Positions 1 through 5,283 of a DNA stretch of 5,283 nt are shown piece by piece. The DNA comes from an uncultured Clostridium sp. GTDB lineage: Bacteria; Bacillota; Clostridia; TANB77; CAG-508. Made by a program: the position numbers and the translations under genes. The notes below the pieces were generated by a model that was not told the DNA's origin, made no database searches, and was given only the letters and a program-made list of their open reading frames with translations. Numbering within the stretch: position 1 is the first letter of the stretch; every line of letters starts with the position of its first letter. The stretch is from positions 1 through 5,283 of the forward strand of contig CAJKVD010000075.1 in assembly GCA_905203195.1 (NCBI GenBank). Reading direction: 5' to 3'.

Positions 1-84
1 AAGTTCAATAGAAAGTGCTGTTTTTCCTGAAGCTGTTGGCCCACAAATCACAACAACTTTTTTTCTTTTTAAATCTTTTTGCAT
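1..84 (-). CDS. miaA: tRNA dimethylallyltransferase MiaA, N-terminal fragment (runs off window)
   Basis: MiaA transfers a dimethylallyl group to N6 of A37 in tRNAs that read UNN codons, which stabilises codon pairing. Only the first 28 codons are here; the gene continues past base 1. The visible protein has a short basic N-terminus, a hydrophobic beta strand (VVVICG) and the P-loop GPTASGKT at about residues 15-22, followed by ALSIEL. This matches the start of the MiaA P-loop fold, where the loop binds the prenyl diphosphate. The ATG at 84-82 is supported by an AGGTGG site 7 nt upstream. The gene lies 27 nt after the preceding membrane-protein gene on the same strand, so co-transcription with mutL is likely. 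The P-loop alone would not prove MiaA, but GPTASGKT at the very N-terminus, close downstream of mutL, makes the call strong. Confidence 0.9.
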   Translation of the reverse strand, partial: MQKDLKRKKVVVICGPTASGKTALSIEL

Positions 85-90
85 TAATCC

Positions 91-97
91 ACCACCT
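91..97 (-). promoter_or_regulatory. Ribosome binding site of miaA
   Basis: On the minus strand the sequence AGGTGG is followed by 7 nt and then the ATG at 84-82. It fixes the miaA start just before the P-loop strand. Confidence 0.6.
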
Positions 98-111
98 AAC
101 TGATATATTAG

Positions 112-540
112 TTAATTATTGTTATACATTATCTCCAATATTCCTTTTTGTGTCGTTTTCATATAACCACATTCAAATGCTAGCAAAATAATTAAAATAA
201 ATATAAATAGTAATACCCTTCGTAAAAAATGGACATCATCAATTTCTTTACTATCTAACTGTTCTGCTGATTTGCACAATATTGGTACTAAAAAGCATCC
301 GTTTACACCTGAAAACAATAATACCAATACATTTTTAACACTATGCATAATTTTACTACTTGGATATTCAATATTATTTTTTGATATTACAAAAGTTGCA
401 TATGTCATTAAAATTACCATACCTAAAAATATTAATATCCATAAAATTTTTTTACCTACATTCATTTCTCCTAAATTAGTAAAAGACCAAAATATTAAAA
501 CTACAAACATTGCAATTATTGTTACCACTATTAATACCAT
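112..540 (-). CDS. Unrecognised four-helix integral membrane protein between mutL and miaA
   Basis: I do not recognise the family. The 142-residue product is very hydrophobic, with four likely membrane segments at about residues 2-20, 31-53, 68-88 and 107-126. Between segments 3 and 4 there is a charged stretch (about 90-108, including KSAEQLDSKEIDD and an RR pair). The short C-terminus ends in Asn residues. There is no cleavable signal peptide and no catalytic motif I can name. The ATG at 540 has AAAGGA about 11 nt upstream, a slightly long spacing. An out-of-frame ATG next to that site opens only a six-codon peptide. The gene starts 29 nt after the mutL stop and ends 27 nt before miaA, so it is probably in their transcript. 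Base composition resembles mutL. That it is a real membrane protein gene is likely; any function would be a guess. Confidence 0.75.
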   Translation of the reverse strand: MVLIVVTIIAMFVVLIFWSFTNLGEMNVGKKILWILIFLGMVILMTYATFVISKNNIEYPSSKIMHSVKNVLVLLFSGVNGCFLVPILCKSAEQLDSKEIDDVHFLRRVLLFIFILIILLAFECGYMKTTQKGILEIMYNNN

Positions 541-569
541 TTCTTATTCATTCCTTTCTAAGTAGCCTT

Positions 570-1082
570 TTACTTTCTTGCAAATTTTCTTTCTATATCA
601 TATTTTGACATTTTAATTGCGGTTGGTCTACCATGTGGACAACTAAAAGGGTTTGGTAATTCCAACATTTTATCAACTAAACTTAGCACTTCATCTGTAG
701 TTAAAACCATATTAGCTTTTACTGCTGCCTTACAAGCAACAGTAGCAATAAATTTTTCTTCTTTTTCTTGTTTAGCCGTCCTTGCAACTGTATTAATTTC
801 ATCTAACGTTTCCAAAAACAAATCTTTGTTATCTAAATTAATACATATAGTTGGAACTCCTGTTAATTTTATTGTGTTTTCACCAAATTCTTCCAAATCA
901 AATCCAGCTTTTCTAAACATGTCCATATTTTCATTTGCTACATCCATTTCTTTATGTGTTAAATTAATTATATCCGGTAACAAAAGCATTTGTGAATCTT
1001 TAGAATTTTCACTATAATAATTTTTCTTTACCTTCTCATATAAAATTCTTTCGTGTGCAGCATGTTGATAAATAATATACAT
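570..1082 (-). CDS. mutL: MutL C-terminal endonuclease/dimerisation fragment, cut off by an in-frame stop; DQHA reads YQHA
   Basis: This 170-codon frame is the C-terminal domain of MutL, in the same reading frame as the ATPase part upstream. TAA at 1088-1086 and one GAG codon separate it from that part, so no frameshift is involved. Endonuclease MutL motifs appear in order: YQHAAHERILYE at residues 5-16 (normally DQHA-x2-E-x4-E), a clamp-binding-like QMLLLP at 31-36, ACK at 116-118, CPHGRP at 148-153 and FAR at 167-169. In the family these residues build the metal-binding nicking site and bind the sliding clamp. Asp is replaced by Tyr at residue 5; its equivalent is essential in human PMS2. 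The ATG is probably an internal methionine of the full protein. It has only a weak GGA 7 nt upstream, so any translation may come from re-initiation after the TAA. If made, it lacks the first strands of the domain and is probably inactive as a nuclease. Confidence 0.85.
   Translation of the reverse strand: MYIIYQHAAHERILYEKVKKNYYSENSKDSQMLLLPDIINLTHKEMDVANENMDMFRKAGFDLEEFGENTIKLTGVPTICINLDNKDLFLETLDEINTVARTAKQEKEEKFIATVACKAAVKANMVLTTDEVLSLVDKMLELPNPFSCPHGRPTAIKMSKYDIERKFARK
975..992 (-). other. Predicted sliding-clamp (beta) binding motif in the MutL C-terminal domain
   Basis: The encoded QMLLLP fits the place and pattern of the clamp-binding motif of Gram-positive MutL (QEMIVP in Bacillus subtilis), shortly after the DQHA helix. 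Through this contact the replication clamp stimulates nicking. It is assigned by eye from position and pattern. Confidence 0.5.
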
Positions 1083-1085
1083 CTC

Positions 1086-2912
1086 TTAATCCATTTCTAT
1101 AATTATATATGTATTAAATATAATACCTATAAATTTATATGGCTGTTTTTTACATTCTGGGATATCTTCAAACATCGAAATATTGCTTTTTACAATATCA
1201 ACTGCATTGTTTTTATCATCATCTTGTTCTGCTTTTTCCTCATCTTGTTTAACTGGCAATGTTCCAAATAATTTTTTGTACATCTCATCGAAACTAACAT
1301 TTTGTTCTTTTTTACTATCTTCAAGCCTATCAATACCATTAACATTTTCTGAATCTAGTGAATCGTTTTCTTCTTTTACTTCTTCTTCCATTTTTCTATA
1401 TTCTTGCATCAATTGTTCTATAGATTGTGGAGAAACTTCATTTTGTTGTATTGCTTTCTCAATAACTTTAGATACAGAAATAGGTTCTTCTTTAATGTTT
1501 TTTATATCACTCTTATCATCAGGTTCTTCTTTAATATTTTCTGTACCACTTTTATCATCAGGTTCTTCTTTAATATTTTCTGTATCACTTTTATCATCAG
1601 ATTTTTCATTGATTTTTACATCACTCTTATCATCTGTTAATTTAATACTTTCATTATCAATATTATTTTCTTCAACATTTTCAACTTTTATTTCATCTTT
1701 TTTCAAATCAGTAAAAGTTTCATTTTCTAAATCTTCTTTTAACTTTTTCAATTTTTCTAATATATCTTGAGTATTTATCAATTCTGGCTGTTTAATAACA
1801 TTATCAGCAATTTCAGAAATTTCATCTTTTTGTGCATTTGTTTTTATTTCACTTTCTCTTGATGTATATTCTTCTATCTTTTTTTCATTAGTATTTCTCA
1901 TTCCAAAAAGTCCATTTTTATCTTCTGTTTTTAACAAAGTATCTTTTATAGCATGAAAAATAGCTTGAAAAACTTTACTTTCTTCTTGAAAACGTACTTC
2001 CAATTTAGCTGGATGAACATTAACATCCACTTTTGATGGTGACATAGTAATATTTAAGATGACAAATCCAAATTTACCAAGAGGTATCATACCTTTATAT
2101 GCTTGTTCTGTTGCTGAAGATAATGCTTTATCTCTTATATATCTTTTATTAACAAAGAACAATTGATACGATCTGTTTGATCTAGCAATCTCTGGTTTTC
2201 CAACAACACCATCAACTTTTATATCCTCATATACATATGAAACCGGTGAAATAGCATCAGCAACATTTTTTCCATATATACTATACACAACAGTCTTTAA
2301 ATCTCCATTACCATTTGTTTGAATTATTGTTTTTCCGTTATTTATCAATTTAAAAGCTATTTGTGGATTTACTAATGATATTCTCGTTATAACATCTTCG
2401 ATATAGCCTGATTCTGTATAATCTTTTTTTAAAAATTTATAACGCACTGGTGTATTAAAAAATAAATTTTTAACTATTATACTAGTTCCAACAGATGAAG
2501 GAGCAATATCTTTTTCTAATATATTTCCGGCTTCTACAACAACTCGATACCCGTTTTCTTGTTCCTTGGTTTTAGATATAAGCTCAACATTTGAAATAGC
2601 TGCTATACTAGCTAATGCTTCACCTCTAAATCCCATAGAAGTCACAGTATCTAAATCATCTGCCGATCTAATCTTACTAGTAGCATGCCTCTCAAATGCA
2701 ATTTCTAAATCATCTTGAGCAATTCCTTTTCCATTATCAGTAATTTTTATAAAAGAAATTCCACCATTTTTTATTTCAACAACAATATTAGTTGCTCCTG
2801 CATCTATCGAATTTTCAACCATCTCTTTGATAACTGATGCTGGTCTTTCTATTACTTCTCCTGCTGCAATTTTATTAATAGTTAAATCGTCTAATAATAC
2901 AATATTTCCCAT
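1086..2912 (-). CDS. mutL: DNA mismatch repair protein MutL, ATPase domain plus linker, truncated by in-frame TAA
   Basis: MutL links mismatch recognition by MutS to strand incision. Residues 1-330 form a complete GHKL ATPase and transducer region. It has the catalytic Glu/Asn pair in VENSIDAGA (31-40), DNGKGI (59-64), RHATSK (75-80), GFRGEALASI (94-103), GTSIIVKNLFFNTPVR (142-157) and VNVHPAKLEVRF (297-308) with its conserved Lys303. A charged Glu/Lys/Asp-rich linker of about 250 residues follows (about 330-588), longer than usual, with three 13-residue repeats at 439-477. The last 20 residues (PYKFIGIIFNTYIIIEMD) are the first strands of the C-terminal domain, where TAA at 1088-1086 stops translation just before the DQHA motif. 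Reading through gives a 780-codon frame that ends at 570. The ATG at 2912 has GGGGG 7 nt upstream. The gene starts 49 nt after the SecF-like gene. As it stands the product has an ATPase but no nuclease or dimerisation domain, so the locus is probably a broken mutL. Confidence 0.93.
   Translation of the reverse strand: MGNIVLLDDLTINKIAAGEVIERPASVIKEMVENSIDAGATNIVVEIKNGGISFIKITDNGKGIAQDDLEIAFERHATSKIRSADDLDTVTSMGFRGEALASIAAISNVELISKTKEQENGYRVVVEAGNILEKDIAPSSVGTSIIVKNLFFNTPVRYKFLKKDYTESGYIEDVITRISLVNPQIAFKLINNGKTIIQTNGNGDLKTVVYSIYGKNVADAISPVSYVYEDIKVDGVVGKPEIARSNRSYQLFFVNKRYIRDKALSSATEQAYKGMIPLGKFGFVILNITMSPSKVDVNVHPAKLEVRFQEESKVFQAIFHAIKDTLLKTEDKNGLFGMRNTNEKKIEEYTSRESEIKTNAQKDEISEIADNVIKQPELINTQDILEKLKKLKEDLENETFTDLKKDEIKVENVEENNIDNESIKLTDDKSDVKINEKSDDKSDTENIKEEPDDKSGTENIKEEPDDKSDIKNIKEEPISVSKVIEKAIQQNEVSPQSIEQLMQEYRKMEEEVKEENDSLDSENVNGIDRLEDSKKEQNVSFDEMYKKLFGTLPVKQDEEKAEQDDDKNNAVDIVKSNISMFEDIPECKKQPYKFIGIIFNTYIIIEMD
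1482..1598 (-). repeat. Three tandem 39-bp repeats in the mutL linker
   Basis: Three adjacent 39-bp units encode DDKSDTENIKEEP, DDKSGTENIKEEP and DDKSDIKNIKEEP. A diverged 12-residue relative (DDKSDVKINEKS) sits just before them at 1599-1634. The unit length is a multiple of three, so gain or loss of copies keeps the frame. The linker between the MutL domains is flexible and poorly conserved in the family, so the repeats probably affect only its length and charge. Confidence 0.9.
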
Positions 2913-2919
2913 CTGTTTT

Positions 2920-2924
2920 CCCCC
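2920..2924 (-). promoter_or_regulatory. Ribosome binding site of mutL
   Basis: GGGGG on the minus strand lies 7 nt before the ATG at 2912. It is G-rich in an otherwise AT-rich gap, and it supports the start that gives the standard MutL N-terminus (ILLD-like strand followed by IAAGEV). Confidence 0.6.
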
Positions 2925-2961
2925 ATAAACTATGTTTTCACCTTATCTTTTTGTAATTAAA

Positions 2962-3609
2962 TTATTTTTCTTGTTTCTTTATTTCTAATTGTTTTTCAAA
3001 ATAAGTTGTGCAACCAATTAAAGATAACATATATACAGTTAATACCATTGGTATTGTTAATCTTCCTATTGGTATACGTGTAATAGCAATAATTGCAAAT
3101 AACTCTAATTGTGCAATAACAACAACTGCAACTGTTTTTATAAATACTTTTAATGATTTTAATCTATAATATCTAATCATCATATAAACTAAAATACAAA
3201 TTGTTGCTATTATAAAAGGACTTTTATATTGATTTGCTAAATCACGTAAATGCATTCTTGGCACAGTGTTAATTGTTGTTTCCTCTGCCTTTATTTCTTT
3301 ACCATATTTTTCATTTATTTTTCCAACAATATTATTGCGTTGTTCTTCAGAAATATCTTTAGCTGTAATGCTAACTGCATCCTCATAAATCTCGACTTTT
3401 TGTACTATGATATCATCTGTACCTAAAACTTCTTTTGCTATGTTCTTAATATCTTTACTTTCAAAAGTTTGTCCTAAATTCATTTCTATATTTTTGCAAT
3501 CTTGGTAATGTAAATCAATATGAAACCCCTTTACTGCTACTATAATAACTCCTATAAGAAAAACTATAATTGCTATTCCAACCATAACTTTATTTTTTGA
3601 CTTTTCCAT
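2962..3609 (-). CDS. Diverged, shortened SecF-like membrane protein
   Basis: SecF works with SecD as an ion-driven helper of SecYEG in protein export. The 215-residue product has the SecF plan for its first two thirds: a membrane anchor (about 8-27), an extracytoplasmic alpha/beta domain (30-128, with the SecF-like stretch VSITAKDISEEQ), then helices at about 131-147, 154-177 and 184-203. By eye, residues 188-209 (MVLTVYMLSLIGCTTYFEKQLE) align with the SecF TM4 region, normally ILTVIGYSINDTIVVFDRIRE. The conserved Asn-Asp has become Ile-Gly. The glycine-rich GIDFTGG near the N-terminus is also gone (GFHIDLHYQDC). SecF usually has about 290-300 residues and six helices; here the last two are missing, and the protein ends at its own TAA after a basic tail. 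AAGGAG lies 9 nt before the ATG. The gene follows the SecD-like frame by 52 nt, as secF follows secD. SecF ancestry is likely; a working ion-coupled motor is doubtful. Confidence 0.65.
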   Translation of the reverse strand: MEKSKNKVMVGIAIIVFLIGVIIVAVKGFHIDLHYQDCKNIEMNLGQTFESKDIKNIAKEVLGTDDIIVQKVEIYEDAVSITAKDISEEQRNNIVGKINEKYGKEIKAEETTINTVPRMHLRDLANQYKSPFIIATICILVYMMIRYYRLKSLKVFIKTVAVVVIAQLELFAIIAITRIPIGRLTIPMVLTVYMLSLIGCTTYFEKQLEIKKQEK

Positions 3610-3618
3610 ACTTACTTT

Positions 3619-3624
3619 CTCCTT
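3619..3624 (-). promoter_or_regulatory. Ribosome binding site of the SecF-like gene
   Basis: AAGGAG on the minus strand sits 9 nt before the ATG at 3609-3607 and supports this start. Confidence 0.6.
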
Positions 3625-3661
3625 TTCTTTTTATAACTTTAACAATCTAACTAATTTAGAT

Positions 3662-5248
3662 TTATTTATTGCTTTTATTAACTATTATAATAAAAGAAAT
3701 TGTAACTATCAAATGGTAAATAGCCATTAATACTAATCCCCAAAGCATTACCATTCCAAAGCTTGAAATTGAAGCCCATTTAGCAAAGCAAAAAGCAATA
3801 GCCATAATACAAATTGGTATCATTTTAATCCACATTTTTCCGTAATCTTTTCTAATTTTTTCTAATTCTTTTTCTTTTTTATTATCACTTGCAATTTTAT
3901 TTATTAACATATAATTCATAATTAATATAACTACAATTCCAAATATTCCTTCCAATGCTATTGTAACATTTGTATAACGAACTAATAATAAATATAAAGC
4001 TGCAAACCCAATATATGCTATTGAAGATAACAAACCGATTAATCTATATCTAATAATAAGTACTATTAAAGCTATAACTGCTATTATTGCTATTGCACAA
4101 ATAACCTTTTGAAGTACTGATTCTGTTATATCTGAAAGTATGTATTCATTTTGTGATACTTCATAATCAACTGGCAAATTTCCAAATGAGATTGCTGAAG
4201 CTATATTATTTGCTTTATCAGCATATTCATTTATTGTTTTTTTATCTGTAGAAGCTTTTCCAACTGTTAATTGTAAACTTCCTGTTCTTATAACACTGTC
4301 AAATGAAGTTGTTGTAATTTCTTCATCATTAATTTTTAAAATAACCTTTTTTTGTGTTTCACTCGAATTAGTTTCATTTGTTGAATTTTCTGTGTTTTCT
4401 GTAGCAGTATTTTCTGAGTTACCATCTGCTGTATTTTCTGTTGTAGCATTTTCAGTATTTGTTGTATTTATTGTTTTATATTCATCAGAAATATTTTCTA
4501 ATGCCAATAATGTATCTTCACCACAGTTTTCAATTCCTTCTGCTGCTCTGTTTAAATCATCATAGCATTCTAAATCTGAAGCTTCATCTTCATTATTTGA
4601 TGGTAATACAGAAACTAAGTTTCTGATTCCTTCGATTACTTCAGCTTCTGTTCCTACGAAATCAACATTTCCTGCTTCTTCACTCTGGAACTTAGCTGAT
4701 GCATTGTCACAGATTTCTTTTCTGTTTTCTGTAATTGCATTAGGTGAGTTAACGAATAACTGTGCATTTTCAACTTCCATGAAAGTAAAATCTGAAAGTC
4801 CTGCAACAATACTTAATCCGCCACCACAATTACCGAAAATAGCTGTAACTGTTGGGATTACTCCTGATGCAAGTGACTGCTTCATATAAATCTGTCCGAA
4901 AGCATTTAAGCCGTCTACAGATTCCTGAAGTCTAAGTCCTGTGCTGTCGATAAGACCGATAACAGGTGAACCTGTTTTCATTGCCATATCGTAAAGACTT
5001 GCAATTTTTTTAGCGTGCATTTCGCCTACAGAACCGCCAAGTACTGACGCATCCTGGCTGTAAACATACACTAAACCACCATTGATAACACCATATCCGG
5101 TAATAACGCCGTCAGATGGAGTATCCTTGGCCTGAATGTTAAAATCAGTATTTCTTGCTTTTACATAAGCACCGATTTCAACAAAACTGTTATCATCAAG
5201 AAGATTTTCAATTCTCTGTCTTGCTGTAACTTTAGCTGATGTACTCAT
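3662..5248 (-). CDS. Chimeric frame: N-terminal half of an acyl-CoA carboxyltransferase joined to the C-terminal part of a SecD-like protein
   Basis: Residues 1 to about 255 match the N-terminal crotonase-like domain of biotin-dependent carboxyltransferases (propionyl/methylmalonyl-CoA type, PccB/MmdA). Visible blocks are RQRIENLLDDNSFVEIGA (10-27), DGVITGYGVI (46-55), VYSQDASVLGGSVGEMHAKK (62-81), GSPVIGLIDSTGLRLQE (93-109) and the oxyanion-hole region IFGNCGGGLS (137-146). The biotin-side C-terminal domain of a normal ~480-515 residue protein is absent, and the active site needs both. After about residue 256 a Thr/Asn/Glu-rich stretch (261-299) leads into a SecD-like base segment (VILKINDEEITTTSF to AISFGNLPVDYEV, 302-364) and five helices at about 379-400, 402-423, 428-450, 475-491 and 495-523. 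These would be SecD TM2-TM6. The usual DANVLIFERI is IMNYMLINKI, without the Asp. SecD TM1 and the start of its large extracytoplasmic domain are missing. The start is firm (GGAGG, 8 nt). Two truncated families and a change in GC suggest an assembly chimera or rearrangement. Confidence 0.8.
   Translation of the reverse strand: MSTSAKVTARQRIENLLDDNSFVEIGAYVKARNTDFNIQAKDTPSDGVITGYGVINGGLVYVYSQDASVLGGSVGEMHAKKIASLYDMAMKTGSPVIGLIDSTGLRLQESVDGLNAFGQIYMKQSLASGVIPTVTAIFGNCGGGLSIVAGLSDFTFMEVENAQLFVNSPNAITENRKEICDNASAKFQSEEAGNVDFVGTEAEVIEGIRNLVSVLPSNNEDEASDLECYDDLNRAAEGIENCGEDTLLALENISDEYKTINTTNTENATTENTADGNSENTATENTENSTNETNSSETQKKVILKINDEEITTTSFDSVIRTGSLQLTVGKASTDKKTINEYADKANNIASAISFGNLPVDYEVSQNEYILSDITESVLQKVICAIAIIAVIALIVLIIRYRLIGLLSSIAYIGFAALYLLLVRYTNVTIALEGIFGIVVILIMNYMLINKIASDNKKEKELEKIRKDYGKMWIKMIPICIMAIAFCFAKWASISSFGMVMLWGLVLMAIYHLIVTISFIIIVNKSNK
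4352..4468 (-). repeat. Low-complexity Thr/Asn/Glu coding stretch
   Basis: The encoded protein is an imperfect run of TENT, TEN and SENT units, built from repeats of ACAGAAAAT-like words. It begins about five residues after the last carboxyltransferase-like residue and ends at the SecD-like base segment. It is probably an unstructured loop of the SecD-like protein's extracytoplasmic part. Its repeated words also make it a plausible place for assembly or recombination errors. Confidence 0.75.
4460..4505 (-). other. Probable junction between carboxyltransferase-derived and SecD-derived sequence
   Basis: Family resemblance to carboxyltransferases can be followed to DTLLALENISDE (residues 245-256). 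The family normally continues with a segment resembling DNxFxEVKxxYA, but here it reads YKTINTTNTEN. I counted GC in single 60-base lines. On the carboxyltransferase side I found 43% (4921), 42% (4981), 37% (4681), 33% (4741) and 30% (4561). On the SecD side I found 20% (3901) and 23% (4021). The exact joint cannot be placed to the base. Confidence 0.6.
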
Positions 5249-5256
5249 AAGTCAGT

Positions 5257-5261
5257 CCTCC
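5257..5261 (-). promoter_or_regulatory. Ribosome binding site of the carboxyltransferase-SecD frame
   Basis: GGAGG on the minus strand is 8 nt before the ATG at 5248-5246. It fixes the start that gives the standard carboxyltransferase N-terminus. A TATATAAT directly upstream lies too close to this site to be called a promoter, and the window ends before a -35 could be seen. Confidence 0.7.
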
Positions 5262-5283
5262 ATTATATATATTGTTACATGAA

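Noticed and set aside
97..114. Near-palindrome TAACT...AGTTA between the membrane-protein stop and miaA
   Set aside because: It has five-base AT-rich arms with an AT core and no U-run. Such palindromes are expected by chance in sequence this AT-rich.
272..565. Plus-strand 97-codon frame opposite the four-helix membrane protein
   Set aside because: It is antisense to a better-supported gene with a ribosome binding site and operon spacing. Its Thr/Asn/Ile-rich content is typical of a shadow frame.
1086..1088. TAA read as an amino acid (recoding or an altered genetic code)
   Set aside because: The neighbouring genes end in TAA at sensible lengths, and no recoding signal is visible near the mutL stop.
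1183..1770. Plus-strand 195-codon frame rich in Ser, Phe and Leu
   Set aside because: It is the reverse complement of the acidic Glu/Asp/Lys mutL linker. Its repeats mirror the linker repeats, and it has no sensible start context or family.
3644..3662. A 7-bp inverted repeat (AATCTAA / TTAGATT, 5-nt loop) overlapping the end of the SecD-like frame
   Set aside because: The stem is A/T-rich and weak, and no U-run follows on the transcribed strand, so it is not a credible terminator.
3662..5248. A sodium-pump-like fusion of a decarboxylase carboxyltransferase to a membrane motor
   Set aside because: Membrane decarboxylases use a different beta subunit and a complete carboxyltransferase. Here the carboxyltransferase is half length and the SecD-like part lacks its coupling Asp.

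Overview
The window is AT-rich and gene-dense. Every supported gene lies on the minus strand, with 27-52 nt gaps and purine-rich Shine-Dalgarno sites. This suggests a low-GC Firmicute of the Clostridia, probably a gut lineage known from metagenomes. The MutL is of the endonuclease type used by bacteria that lack MutH, and it is followed within one gene by miaA, a familiar Firmicutes order.

In the direction of transcription (high to low coordinates) the layout is as follows. (1) 5248-3662 is a 528-codon frame. Its first ~255 residues are the N-terminal half of a biotin-dependent acyl-CoA carboxyltransferase. Its last ~230 residues are the C-terminal part of a diverged SecD-like membrane protein. 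(2) 3609-2962 is a short, diverged SecF-like protein. (3) 2912-570 is mutL, cut in two by an in-frame TAA at 1088-1086. The 5' frame holds the ATPase domain and a long acidic linker with 39-bp repeats. The 3' frame (1082-570) holds the endonuclease/dimerisation domain. (4) 540-112 is an unrecognised four-helix membrane protein. (5) 84-1 is the start of miaA, which runs off the window.

Two things stand out. The first frame joins two unrelated families, and base composition changes near the joint: about 37-43% GC in sampled lines of the carboxyltransferase half, and about 20-23% in the SecD half. A chimeric contig or a recent rearrangement explains this better than a working fusion. Independently, mutL carries an in-frame stop and, 18 nt downstream, an Asp-to-Tyr change in the DQHA metal-binding motif of its endonuclease. 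The gene is therefore either inactivated (a possible mutator) or affected by sequence errors.

No RNA genes, mobile elements, CRISPR arrays or convincing terminators were seen. Genes 2 to 5 read as one transcription unit combining a diverged SecDF remnant, mismatch repair and tRNA modification. I see no convincing new biological system here.
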